In this document: piece after piece, positions 17,366 through 26,750 of the stretch
Layout: the number at the start of each line of letters is the position of its first letter
How positions within the stretch are numbered: the first letter of the stretch is position 1
Source: a virus
Length of the DNA: 64,000 nt
Virus record (IMG/VR): IMGVR_UViG_3300017755_003154
Span: 1 to 64,000 of that record
Reading direction: 5' to 3' (one strand)
The notes under the pieces: generated by a model
What the model saw: only the letters and a program-made list of their open reading frames with translations
Database searches by the model: none
What the model was told of the DNA's origin: nothing
Translations under genes and position numbers: made by a program

Positions 17366-19847
17366 TCTGATCTTCTGCCCATTTTCTTTCTACACACCAA
17401 AAACATTTACCACATGTTTCAACTGGTTCATCTGCATTGTATTTAAACCACCAATAGTCTTTTCCAAGTAAAGGTCCGCCATGTCTTCCATCACCTTCAC
17501 AACTACGTGTGGTAGTATATAAATCAAGTATACCTAAGTCTTTATATTGTTTCACTACCCAGTCTTTTTCTGTAGCAATAAACGGCATGCATTGCCAGTA
17601 ATTATTATAGATACAAGCAAACTCGTCAAATCCAAATGCATTATGGTCACGGTTTAACATTCTATCTTCTGCAGGTACATCCATACTAGGATTTTTTGTT
17701 GTTGCATTAAATATAGCACTATAATTATTCTGTGCCGCCGCAAAGTCATTATAACTTTGCACAATTATTTGATCTCCGCTACGATCATTTACAATATTTC
17801 CTAGTGTACTATGTTCTAATTCTGGTGGTACATAATTAACTAATCTTTCACCTATGATATTTGGCCATTTTTCTTTTAGTGCATTGTATACATTTACACT
17901 AACAGGACCTGCCCAAGGTCTAATAGTCCATACTCGTGAATGTGTAATAACATCTATCTTACAATCTATATTATTTTCATGAATATGTTTACAAAGCAAA
18001 TAAGTTAGTAAACAACTATCGGCTCCACCACTTACATTTACTGCAATTCTTTTCCAGTCCGGATTAAATGGAATGTTCAATCCATCATGTGTAAATTGTT
18101 TGAATCCTGCATTGTGTATTGCTAATTTTAGACCTAATTCTTGTTTTAGTTTTTCTTTATGAAAAGTTTCTTCAATATTCATAACAGCATATCGAGACTG
18201 AGCAAGATAATTATCGTAACGCTTCCAAGCAGTATAATCAGGTCGAGTTTTTAATACATCAAGCATATCTAATTTTTCATCAATCTTTGCTTTACTTTCT
18301 GGACCCATTTCTGGTCTAACCTTTTTTAAGATTTGCGAAATCTCTTCTGCTATATCTTTTAGTTCTTTATCTTCCCAACCTTTAACATCTTCAGGCATTG
18401 GCATTGCAATAAGTTTTTGATACCATTGTCTTAACATATCACCTTTACTATTGCTTGATCTAATTTCTGTTTCTATATCTTTGTCAATATCAGTTTTATT
18501 ATATGGATACATTTCATTATAATCAATATTATTATTCCTTAATAGTGCATTAGGAGTTAACGTATATTTTTTAAAGAATTGATTAAACTGTTGTTTCCAT
18601 AACTTATCCATTTTATTAGCGTAAACAACAAATGCTTCTGCATCATGTTCAGTAGTTTCGTGGTTTAACAAATATGTTTTAATGTGTTCTAAATCTTTAA
18701 AACATCCTTCAATATCTGCAAAGTCTTCACTTCTTTCTCTCCATGATCTATACTTGTCACGATTAGGTTCTAGTCGTCTTTTTCTTTTAAGTCTATGTAA
18801 AGCATCAATAGTATCGTGTATATCACTGAATATACTGTTGCCAAACATTCTATATGCAACTGCTGGATTAATATATCGAGGTGTAAAGACAGTGCTTAAC
18901 GAAACTTCATTTACATCTAGATCGCACAAAGATAATAAAATATTTTTAATATCTAGTATTTGATAGATACTAGTTGTGCATACTGTATCAAGAAAAGTAT
19001 TTTTGTTTATTGCTTTAAATTTAGAAAGATTATCTTTTAAAACGTCCCAATCTCCATCTCTAAAGTAACTATAGATATTTGTTCCTGCATCTACACTTAT
19101 TTTAATTTTTGATGAGCCAAAGGGTTTTAGTAAATCATTTAATACATCTACCTTGAATGGAGCATTAAAATTGCTATGGAAAAATATGTATATATTTTTA
19201 GCATTAGGATGCTGTGCTAAACGTTCTAAAACTGGAAAGAATTGCTTTTGATATAATACTTCACCGCCAGCAAAATCAATTTTTTCTACATTAGGAAAAT
19301 TCTTAATAAGATCATCTGCAATTTGCAATGCATCTGCTTTAGATAATCTAATCTGCTTTTTATCATCAGGTCCTTCTCGGTGCTGAGTTTGTAATAACTG
19401 TTCTAAGTTAAAATCCCAATCATCTTGATCTGGCACATAATTTTTCAATCTACTGCCCCATTGACTGCTATACACTTCACTACAGTGTAAACAAGCCATG
19501 TTACAACTATTACTAAATCGCATTTCAACATGTTTTAAATTGCTAAAATCAATTTCACCAGTTTCAAAATTATAGTTTGTTAGATCTGCTTTATAATCAT
19601 GGCGCATACTTTTAGTTCCTTCCTTCTCTGCTGTTTGACATAGATGACAGTGTTCTGGCCACTCTCCTCTATCTAGTTTTAATCTATATTCTCTAAACCC
19701 TTTACTATTTAAAAATTCACTAGGTACTCCTCCAAAATTTCCAAGTTCTACTAGATGTGCAGAACTAATAGGACAAGTTGTTGCAAATCCATTTTTAAAA
19801 TTTACTCCTCCATGAGCATAATAGCAAGGTAGTTTAGATTCAGGCAT
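17355..19847 (-). CDS. Fusion of radical SAM (family A) and QueC-like PP-loop ATPase
   Basis: The protein has 830 residues. The N-terminal part is a twitch-type radical SAM domain: C8, C25, C67 and C70, then C115, C119 and C122 (CNMACLHC), with GGEV in place of GGEP. A long helical linker (about 340-590) follows. The C-terminal domain begins with the PP-loop SGGADS (606-611) and ends with C812, C815 and C818 (CGKCFWC) followed by ER, the QueC-type zinc site, preceded by TRSCEGDG. QueC activates a carboxylate with ATP to make amide and then nitrile. The fusion therefore suggests consecutive radical and ATP-dependent steps on one substrate. SD AGGAA precedes the ATG. Confidence 0.85.
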   Translation of the reverse strand: MPESKLPCYYAHGGVNFKNGFATTCPISSAHLVELGNFGGVPSEFLNSKGFREYRLKLDRGEWPEHCHLCQTAEKEGTKSMRHDYKADLTNYNFETGEIDFSNLKHVEMRFSNSCNMACLHCSEVYSSQWGSRLKNYVPDQDDWDFNLEQLLQTQHREGPDDKKQIRLSKADALQIADDLIKNFPNVEKIDFAGGEVLYQKQFFPVLERLAQHPNAKNIYIFFHSNFNAPFKVDVLNDLLKPFGSSKIKISVDAGTNIYSYFRDGDWDVLKDNLSKFKAINKNTFLDTVCTTSIYQILDIKNILLSLCDLDVNEVSLSTVFTPRYINPAVAYRMFGNSIFSDIHDTIDALHRLKRKRRLEPNRDKYRSWRERSEDFADIEGCFKDLEHIKTYLLNHETTEHDAEAFVVYANKMDKLWKQQFNQFFKKYTLTPNALLRNNNIDYNEMYPYNKTDIDKDIETEIRSSNSKGDMLRQWYQKLIAMPMPEDVKGWEDKELKDIAEEISQILKKVRPEMGPESKAKIDEKLDMLDVLKTRPDYTAWKRYDNYLAQSRYAVMNIEETFHKEKLKQELGLKLAIHNAGFKQFTHDGLNIPFNPDWKRIAVNVSGGADSCLLTYLLCKHIHENNIDCKIDVITHSRVWTIRPWAGPVSVNVYNALKEKWPNIIGERLVNYVPPELEHSTLGNIVNDRSGDQIIVQSYNDFAAAQNNYSAIFNATTKNPSMDVPAEDRMLNRDHNAFGFDEFACIYNNYWQCMPFIATEKDWVVKQYKDLGILDLYTTTRSCEGDGRHGGPLLGKDYWWFKYNADEPVETCGKCFWCVERKWAEDQNEF

Positions 19848-21012
19848 CTATTGTTCCTAGATATTCTATCTGTTCAGTTTGTAAAAAATCTACATAGTTT
19901 GTATTATACAATCTATCTTGTAATTGTAAAGTATGAAGTAACTTCTTTTTTACTTTAGATCCTACAGTCTCTGCTGTTGCAATACTACGCAATGCTTTTG
20001 CACTTTGTCTAGCATGATGATCTACTAAACTATCCGTTGTATATTCTTTTTCTAACTGAGTTGCTTGTGTATTAAGTATATTTCTAATATTACTATCTGT
20101 ATTGTATGGCGATATTTCAGAATTTTCTGGTTTAAGGTCTTGATCAGTATATACAGGAATGCCAAGTTTAGCACATTGGTGAATTAGATCAGCAATATTT
20201 GTAGTATTGTAGAAAGAAGCAACTAAAGCAACCATTAGATCAATAGTTGGATATTCTGTCAACGATTTAAGATTAGCATAAACTTTAGGCCAAGAAGCAT
20301 TATGTCTAATATAATCATAAACTTTACCTGTACCATCAATACTCAACAATAATTTTACTTTCTTAAATTTTAGAAGTTTTTGAATTAATGGTTTGTTAAA
20401 TTTTGTACCGTTAGTTGTAAGTTGAATTTCTAATCCGTTAGCATAATTATTATCAATTATCCAATCAAGTAACCCCATAAAATATTTACAAGCAGTAGGT
20501 TCACCTCCTGTAACTTTCCATAATTCTAATCCTTCTTTAACAAGTTTTTTTGTCCATTTTACTTTTCTTAAACTTTCATCTTCTGTTACTTCTGCCCAAC
20601 CACTAGCAATCCATGATGGAAATTCAGTTTGATCTTTATACAACTCTTCTAATTGATCGCTATCTGAAGGTTTACACATTCTACATGCAAGATTACATTT
20701 ATTGCTATATGCAATATCAAGATATTTAATTTTTATTTCTTCTGTATATCCAAATCTTTCAAGTGCTAGTTGTCTATGACTTACCGTATTTCTTTCTTCT
20801 TGTACTTTACATTTTTTACAAATTAAGGGCCAGTGTCCGTCTTTCATTTGTTGACGCATTATATCGTACATACGTGTTTTCAGACCTTTTTCGTAGTTCG
20901 CAAACCGCCAAGAGTTTTCTTTTTCAAATACATGACAACAAGGTGTAGGATGTCCTGTAGACCCTATATATTGATGCATGTAAGGTAAAGGACAATATGT
21001 TTTAGATGTCAT
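19840..21012 (-). CDS. Radical SAM protein, twitch-type (family A)
   Basis: The protein has 390 residues. N-terminal cysteines (C7, PCC at 24-26, C65, C68) are followed by C106, C110 and C113 (CNLACRMC). A VTGGEP motif and the strand LLLSIDGTGK are shared with the other family A proteins. The C-terminal 120 residues are helical. AAGGA precedes the ATG, and the gene overlaps both neighbours (11 and 8 bases). The substrate is unknown. Confidence 0.85.
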   Translation of the reverse strand: MTSKTYCPLPYMHQYIGSTGHPTPCCHVFEKENSWRFANYEKGLKTRMYDIMRQQMKDGHWPLICKKCKVQEERNTVSHRQLALERFGYTEEIKIKYLDIAYSNKCNLACRMCKPSDSDQLEELYKDQTEFPSWIASGWAEVTEDESLRKVKWTKKLVKEGLELWKVTGGEPTACKYFMGLLDWIIDNNYANGLEIQLTTNGTKFNKPLIQKLLKFKKVKLLLSIDGTGKVYDYIRHNASWPKVYANLKSLTEYPTIDLMVALVASFYNTTNIADLIHQCAKLGIPVYTDQDLKPENSEISPYNTDSNIRNILNTQATQLEKEYTTDSLVDHHARQSAKALRSIATAETVGSKVKKKLLHTLQLQDRLYNTNYVDFLQTEQIEYLGTIDA

Positions 21013-22414
21013 TAAAAATGTCCTTCATTTCTGGAAATGTTTCTGCGAAGGAAATACTACGTTGCGTGTCACACAAAGTTAAAAATTCTTTCATCTCTGG
21101 TAATCGTCTAGACCAGTCTTCACTTTCCATAAATTGTAGCATACCATTTAGTCTGCTGATGCCATAACTAGCATTACGCCATTTATCGTAATCAACTTTA
21201 CCTTTATGCCAACTAGGTACTCCTTTTTCCCAATTTGCTTCCCACCACGGATACCATGCTTCGTATTTTTTTCTGCATTTTTCTTTAAACCATTTAGGCA
21301 AAATTTTAACATTAAGATGTGGTGGATGATAAACAAAATGATAATTTATTGCTCCTGCTCCAAACGGCCACATATTAATTTTTTTAAAACCTTGTTCTAG
21401 TTTCCATTGAATAAAATCTGGCAAGTAATATATGTTTAGTGCTTGTACTGCACAAGCAACTGTTACTTCTGTGTTGTTAGGTGTTTCGTTATCTAGTATA
21501 TGAAACACTTCTTCTTGACGTTTCCAATTACTAGGGTAGCGAATATAATCGTTCATTTCTTTAATACTATCAATTGAATAATGAAAACGCACTAGTTTAA
21601 ATTCTTTCCATAAGTCAAACAAGTCATCACGCCATTCAACACCATTTGAATTATAACGTAATTCTAAATCTTTTGCATAACCCATTTTAATTGCATGTTC
21701 AAGTATTTCGTAGTGTTCTTCAATAATAAGACTTTCACCGCCTGCAAAATATATTTGTTGCATACTTGGCATTTGCTCATAAAACTGTTTCCAAAATGTA
21801 GGATTTTGTTTGTGCCAATTGTAACTACTGCCGTTAAAACTTCCTTTGTCTTTCCATTGCATTGTTTCTTTTAGGCTTTCATCTTGCACTGCTGGAAAAA
21901 TTGCTTTGTAATCTTTTATCCAACCACTTGAATCGTGTGGTGAACACATAACACAAGCAAGTTGACATTTGGTTCCAAAACGTAAATCAATATATGCTAA
22001 TTGTGGAGGTACTGATCCATCTTCTTTTGTATCTGCAACAATTTTGTCAACATCAACTCTTTGAGCCCAATACGCTGTTTCCCACATACGCTTTGAATTA
22101 TGGCCTGCGGCTTCTTCCTTGTAACACTTAATACAACTTGGAGGCATTTCACCATTAAGCATTTGCTTACGCACATTCTTCATATATGTACTGTTCCACG
22201 CTGTTTCAAAGTCACTAACATTTAAGTTGTTAGGTCTTCCTTGTTCATCTTTTAATATGCCAACTTGTCCTCCATGTTCTTTATCATTTGTAGGACCAAC
22301 TGAACTTGCATTTGCTGTACAGCATACTCGCATACTACCGTCAGGTCTAGTACTTAAATGTACCCAAGGTAGTAAGCAGAATGTTTCTGAGGGATATTTT
22401 GTTTTTTCTGTCAT
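21002..22414 (-). CDS. Radical SAM protein, twitch-type (family A), long form
   Basis: The protein has 470 residues, the longest single-domain radical SAM protein here. N-terminal cysteines (C13, CC at 31-32, C94, C97), a PDG motif, then C150, C154 and C157 (CQLACVMC) and AGGES instead of GGEP. Tryptophan-rich insertions occur in the C-terminal third (for example KYEAWYPWWEANW). The 11 bases before this gene are the only gap in the operon. No good ribosome-binding site or promoter is seen there. Confidence 0.85.
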   Translation of the reverse strand: MTEKTKYPSETFCLLPWVHLSTRPDGSMRVCCTANASSVGPTNDKEHGGQVGILKDEQGRPNNLNVSDFETAWNSTYMKNVRKQMLNGEMPPSCIKCYKEEAAGHNSKRMWETAYWAQRVDVDKIVADTKEDGSVPPQLAYIDLRFGTKCQLACVMCSPHDSSGWIKDYKAIFPAVQDESLKETMQWKDKGSFNGSSYNWHKQNPTFWKQFYEQMPSMQQIYFAGGESLIIEEHYEILEHAIKMGYAKDLELRYNSNGVEWRDDLFDLWKEFKLVRFHYSIDSIKEMNDYIRYPSNWKRQEEVFHILDNETPNNTEVTVACAVQALNIYYLPDFIQWKLEQGFKKINMWPFGAGAINYHFVYHPPHLNVKILPKWFKEKCRKKYEAWYPWWEANWEKGVPSWHKGKVDYDKWRNASYGISRLNGMLQFMESEDWSRRLPEMKEFLTLCDTQRSISFAETFPEMKDIFNDI

Positions 22415-22425
22415 TATATATGTAC

Positions 22426-23487
22426 TTATCTCATGGTTTCTTCATGTATCTGATTGTTGATAGTGCTAATAATATTTTGTTTACAATGGTGTACACACTT
22501 ATCAAATATTTCTGTTTGTATTGTATCATGTAAATTACTGTACCAAGGTGAGTCTAAAATTTCCTGAAAGTTTTTTCCGTTACCAAGGTGAATGTCTTTA
22601 AAATTGTATTTTTTATTATAGGTCTTTTCTAAATCTGTTATATGTGCTTCTGTACCCCACCAACAGCAAGGAAGCACTGCTCCTTTTACTGTTATATACA
22701 ATCCTGAATCTAATCCAAAGTAATCTGGTCTTTGAAGTGCTTTACATACAATTTTCTTTGTTGTTTTCTTTGTATCTAATTCATGTTTGCCTGTGCCTGG
22801 AGTTACAATCTTATGTATTCTTGACTTTGTGCCTCTAAATTTTATACGCTCAAATCCTTCATCAATACTCCGTTGCCTTGCTAGTTCATCTTGATGTTCG
22901 TTGTGTTTAAAATATATAAACTGCCAACTTGCTCTACCGCCTGCGGCAATGTATGTTCTAAAATTTTCTTGTAGTTTATTCCAGTCTACATTTCTTCTAT
23001 ATAAATGATTAGTGTCTTCTAATCCATCAATACCAAAAATTACATTCAATCGTTGTATTGTTCCTGGATTTGTAGTGCCGCGCCGAGGTGCTTTTAAATA
23101 TTGATATTTGTCGGCAAGTTTTCCTAGTTTCCTCCAAAAATCTTTATTCCTTGTACCACCATTAGTAGCAATGTTAACTTGTAATTGCCGACTAAATATT
23201 CCGCTTTCAAAAATCCATTCAATAATATCTAAAAGGTGAGGATTTGTAGTTGGTTCGTCATAGTTACCGCAAAAATCAATTAGTCTTAGACTCCAAAAAA
23301 AGTCTCCGTTGTCAAACCATTTTTTAAATGTTTCTAAACTTACATATGTGTCGTTAATTCCAATATGTTGTTTGTCATCTTTTGTTATGCTTTTTTCTCT
23401 CGCACACGCCGGGCACCTAGCATTACAATAGTTGCTTATTTCTAATTGTATTTTTTTAACTTCTTTTATATTAGCAGGCCAACTCAT
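22426..23487 (-). CDS. Radical SAM protein, CGxxx[D/E]P/HNEH type (family B)
   Basis: The protein has 353 residues. C21, C25 and C28 (CNARCPAC) lie at the N-terminus. The usual GGEP is replaced by FCGNYDEP. A FKHNEHQ motif follows the SIDG-like strand. A C-terminal cysteine region (IVCK, VLPCCWW, then CVHHC) suggests a SPASM-like auxiliary cluster. Three more genes in the operon share all of these marks. It overlaps the PP-loop ATPase gene by 4 bases, and the two may act together. GGAAG precedes the ATG. Confidence 0.85.
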   Translation of the reverse strand: MSWPANIKEVKKIQLEISNYCNARCPACAREKSITKDDKQHIGINDTYVSLETFKKWFDNGDFFWSLRLIDFCGNYDEPTTNPHLLDIIEWIFESGIFSRQLQVNIATNGGTRNKDFWRKLGKLADKYQYLKAPRRGTTNPGTIQRLNVIFGIDGLEDTNHLYRRNVDWNKLQENFRTYIAAGGRASWQFIYFKHNEHQDELARQRSIDEGFERIKFRGTKSRIHKIVTPGTGKHELDTKKTTKKIVCKALQRPDYFGLDSGLYITVKGAVLPCCWWGTEAHITDLEKTYNKKYNFKDIHLGNGKNFQEILDSPWYSNLHDTIQTEIFDKCVHHCKQNIISTINNQIHEETMR

Positions 23488-24143
23488 TTATATCTTCCGA
23501 ATCCCCAGTACCTTTCTCGGCACCACCAACACTCTTCGCAATGTTTTTCTATATTATATTTTTCATGTTTTTCCCATGCTTCGCAACTACGAGTAATTGG
23601 AAATAATGTATCCATAACTCCTAGTGTATTATAAAGTTCTGCAACACCCTTCTTATCAATATTAACTAATGGATTTCTTGTTAGCCTATTTTTAGTAGGA
23701 AATTTTTTTCCATTCCTGTTATCTGATGGACCTGTATGCGGTAACCATTGTCTATATATTTTTTTAGGAGGATTAGAAGTAATGCCACTATATATAATCT
23801 TTGCTGGCGTATTAGCCCTTGTTTCATCAACCAATGTATCTTGTGACGAAACATACTTGTTCAATTGGCTTGCATGACTTGTTTGATGTTCTACAAATAT
23901 ATCTCCAAACTCGTTTTTTAAAAATTCTAGTACACGTTTAGCATATATTAATTGATATTGTTTCCCTGCAAGTGTAGTTGTAATAGGCATAATCTTAATA
24001 TCAGGTCTTTCTTCTACAACAAATTTTGATAACATATAACCAACAATAGCACTATCAGCGCCTCCGGAAACTTTATATCCTAAAGTTGTTGTTGATTCGT
24101 CTTCGACTATGTGTATATCTTGTTGGCTATTTTTAATAATCAT
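23484..24143 (-). CDS. QueC-like PP-loop ATPase
   Basis: The protein has 219 residues from the ATG at 24143, which overlaps the previous stop as ATGA; a GTG four codons upstream (24155) is a second option. SGGADS at 26-31 is the ATP pyrophosphatase PP-loop. The C-terminus has TRSCEAW and then C202, C205 and C208 (CEECWWC) followed by RER, the QueC-type zinc-binding arrangement also found in the fusion protein at 17355-19847. It probably adenylates a carboxylate and adds nitrogen or sulfur. The other preQ0 genes (FolE, QueD, QueE type) are absent, so a deazaguanine role is unlikely. Confidence 0.8.
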   Translation of the reverse strand: MIIKNSQQDIHIVEDESTTTLGYKVSGGADSAIVGYMLSKFVVEERPDIKIMPITTTLAGKQYQLIYAKRVLEFLKNEFGDIFVEHQTSHASQLNKYVSSQDTLVDETRANTPAKIIYSGITSNPPKKIYRQWLPHTGPSDNRNGKKFPTKNRLTRNPLVNIDKKGVAELYNTLGVMDTLFPITRSCEAWEKHEKYNIEKHCEECWWCRERYWGFGRYK

Positions 24144-24712
24144 AATTTTATACACTCCACGTTAGTATATTTTTGGATTATATCACATCTACCTTGTATC
24201 CTGTATAATCCAAATTTAATATATAAAATATCTCCACAATTAATTCTTCTTGTTGATCCTATGTAATCATGGTTAATATAGTAGTCAACGTTTATTGATT
24301 TATTATTAGTATATTCTACGTCTGCTTTTAAATTAAATTTTAATTCTGCTGGTACTGGATTGTGATCTTTTATAGCAGGAAACGAATTAATATTAAAATG
24401 TCCGTTTACAATGTTAAGCATACTAGGAGGTATTCCGGGATCATCACACCCATCATGTATTTGGAATACTGTAGCCCGGTGAGCATGAAATACTATGGGT
24501 GTTATAAATTCTACATCTGCTGAAAAATGATACTTACCAATTGCTAACTTACGTGTTGTTACTTCGTTACGCTCTTTATAGTCTGCTATTTTTATACCAC
24601 GCTCGTATTGAGGTTTATCATCTGTGTCTACAGTACCTTTTGCGTTTCTAAAAACATATGTATTGCCATCCTGCTCATATGTGCTGGACCATACTGGAAA
24701 AAAGTCTATCAT
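24140..24712 (-). CDS. Beta-rich protein, possibly polysaccharide-lyase-like
   Basis: The protein has 190 residues and is predicted to be nearly all beta strand. YHFSADVEF, TVFQIHDG, VDYYINHDYIG and LYIKFGLYRIQG occur in an order resembling jelly-roll polysaccharide lyases (PF14099-like), in which a late strand reads yfKxGxYR. No catalytic assignment can be made by eye, so it could also be a carbohydrate-binding domain. There is no signal peptide. A strong AAGGAG precedes the ATG. Its place inside the operon suggests that the modified product involves a glycan. Confidence 0.4.
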   Translation of the reverse strand: MIDFFPVWSSTYEQDGNTYVFRNAKGTVDTDDKPQYERGIKIADYKERNEVTTRKLAIGKYHFSADVEFITPIVFHAHRATVFQIHDGCDDPGIPPSMLNIVNGHFNINSFPAIKDHNPVPAELKFNLKADVEYTNNKSINVDYYINHDYIGSTRRINCGDILYIKFGLYRIQGRCDIIQKYTNVECIKL

Positions 24713-25665
24713 AATTTCTCCTTAACAAATTTATCTCTTATCTTTTCTGCACAAGTACTTTCACACTTAGGAATACGCACATCGTCAGTCCAACTGTCTT
24801 TGATACCATTCCAAACTTTACTATTCATTGCTTGATCTAAAGTTACATTTTTAAGATTGATATCATACATGTAATCATGCTGTGTAAGTAAATCTTCAAA
24901 CTTATCTTTATGCTTACCACTAACAGGAAATTCTAACATTTTGCTATTCAAATGACAGCATGGAATAACATTACCCATATGATTTACAAATATACGTTTT
25001 TGATTTGCGTACTTACAACTAATACATGCACGTTCTCCAGGATTACGATCTGCTTTTGCTCTTTTATGTTTAACTTCTTTAGTATCTTTACGATGACTAA
25101 TAATAGTTTTGAAATCTCTGAAGCCTTCGTCTTTAGCCATTTGCTTTGCAGTTTCTAGTTGATGTTCGTTATGTTCAAAACTAATAAACTGCCAAACACT
25201 TTGTCCGCCAGCGGCAATAAACGCCTTAAAATTTTGTTGTACTTTCTTAAAACTTGAACCTTCTCTGTATACTTCTGATAGTTCATCACTTCCGTCAATA
25301 CCCCAAGTCACTCTATGACTGCATGTTAATTCTTTTGCTAGTTTTTCCCACCACGCTGTAGTGCGTAAACTTCCATTAGTAGCAATATTAATATGACATC
25401 CCCAACTAGCAAAGTGTTTAATAATTTCATGGAACTGAGGATGACTGCACGGTTCGTCTACACTGCCACAAAAATTAATAATCTTCATATTTGGAAACAT
25501 ATGTTTTTGGAACTTTTCTTTTATAGTATCCAAGTCAAGATATGTTTTATTAAGTATGTCGTCTTTATAATCTGATAGCACACGAAAACAGCCTTTGCAT
25601 TTAATATTACAAAAACTTGTAAGTTCGATATCAATCCATTCTAATGTTTCACTTGACCATGTCAT
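24709..25665 (-). CDS. Radical SAM protein, CGxxx[D/E]P/HNEH type (family B)
   Basis: The protein has 318 residues from the ATG at 25665 (ATGA overlap with the upstream gene; a start at 25677 is possible). C19, C23 and C26 (CNIKCKGC), FCGSVDEP in place of GGEP, FEHNEHQ, and a C-terminal block with ISCK and VIPCC followed by a CESTC end. It is clearly paralogous to the genes at 22426, 26722 and 27825. The predicted chemistry is a radical modification with auxiliary Fe-S clusters; the substrate is unknown. Confidence 0.85.
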   Translation of the reverse strand: MTWSSETLEWIDIELTSFCNIKCKGCFRVLSDYKDDILNKTYLDLDTIKEKFQKHMFPNMKIINFCGSVDEPCSHPQFHEIIKHFASWGCHINIATNGSLRTTAWWEKLAKELTCSHRVTWGIDGSDELSEVYREGSSFKKVQQNFKAFIAAGGQSVWQFISFEHNEHQLETAKQMAKDEGFRDFKTIISHRKDTKEVKHKRAKADRNPGERACISCKYANQKRIFVNHMGNVIPCCHLNSKMLEFPVSGKHKDKFEDLLTQHDYMYDINLKNVTLDQAMNSKVWNGIKDSWTDDVRIPKCESTCAEKIRDKFVKEKL

Positions 25666-26750
25666 TCGAAGCACCATCCTATTATTTTTTTACTATCTGT
25701 TTTACGTTTTACATCTAAGTCTAATAAAAATTGTTGCATCTTTTTATTATATTCATCGTCATATGCGTAGTCGCTACAAAAATGTTTTAACTCAGGTACA
25801 GTAGTAGTTTCTAAAACTTTTTCTACAACACTTGGTTTTAAACAGTTAATTCTCAAATGGCGAGGAGCATGAAGTTTATGTATATCATATCTGCCATTCC
25901 ATCTATCTTTAATATTACTAACAAGAGTATCAATGTTAGGTAAATTCATTGCTTGTACAGTTATATTAAAGTATATGTCTTCAGTATCAAGTTGCATTAA
26001 TTCATCTGTTTGTTCTATAAAAGTATTATGATTAGTAGGAAATCTAATTAATTCATTTACATCACCCCAACCATCTATACTCATACTAAATTCTAATCTT
26101 TTAAACTTTGATAAAATATTTAAAAATTTTGGAGTATTACTTATACCGTTAGTTTGAATCTGTATCCTAGTATTTTCACAATTCCATTTGTGCTTAGATA
26201 AGTCACCTAAAAATTTATGTACATTTTTCATATAAAAAGGTTCGCCACCTGCTATATAAATGTATTCTGCCTTATCTACAACTTTTGTATAGACCCAATC
26301 CCAGTCAATATCTTCTCGTACTCTTCCAATATCTCTTAATTTATAATTATACTTCTGCCATATTTCTGCATCTTCCATCCATTTGCTACTATTTGCAGGA
26401 TTGCACATTGCACATTTTAAATTACATGTGTTACTAGGTCTTAGATCCCATCTAATAATACCTTTGTCAAAACCTTTTTGTAAACTACGCTTTCGTTTGC
26501 TTTCTTTGCCTAGTTCTTCATTCCTTATGCAATCTATACACTCTGGACGTTTCCAGTTTGTAGCAAATTTTTGTCTTATAGCATTAATATAAGGATTAGA
26601 TAATAAGTCTTCAATATTTTTTACACCAGTTACCTCATCATTTTTAAAGAGACAACATGGTTGTGCATTATATCCTTGGTCAGTGAGTTCTACATATAAA
26701 CTATTCACTGATTCTAAGCACTTATATTGCTTCAACTTTTTCATTTTCAT
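25662..26750 (-). CDS. Radical SAM protein, twitch-type (family A)
   Basis: The protein has 362 residues. C11, CC at 32-33, C71 and C74 precede C109, C113 and C116 (CNLKCAMC), AGGEPFYMKN and the strand FSMSIDGWGD. It is the only family A member located among the four family B genes. The start is uncertain: ATG at 26750 and ATG at 26744 are both possible and neither has a strong ribosome-binding site. It overlaps the upstream gene by up to 29 bases, the largest overlap in the operon. Confidence 0.85.
   Translation of the reverse strand: MKMKKLKQYKCLESVNSLYVELTDQGYNAQPCCLFKNDEVTGVKNIEDLLSNPYINAIRQKFATNWKRPECIDCIRNEELGKESKRKRSLQKGFDKGIIRWDLRPSNTCNLKCAMCNPANSSKWMEDAEIWQKYNYKLRDIGRVREDIDWDWVYTKVVDKAEYIYIAGGEPFYMKNVHKFLGDLSKHKWNCENTRIQIQTNGISNTPKFLNILSKFKRLEFSMSIDGWGDVNELIRFPTNHNTFIEQTDELMQLDTEDIYFNITVQAMNLPNIDTLVSNIKDRWNGRYDIHKLHAPRHLRINCLKPSVVEKVLETTTVPELKHFCSDYAYDDEYNKKMQQFLLDLDVKRKTDSKKIIGWCFE

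Noticed and set aside
17355-24143. Deazaguanine (preQ0) DNA-modification pathway suggested by two QueC-like genes and radical SAM genes
   Set aside because: No FolE, QueD or QueE-like gene and no DNA-inserting transglycosylase (DpdA-like) is seen in the window; the radical SAM proteins are twitch/SPASM-type.
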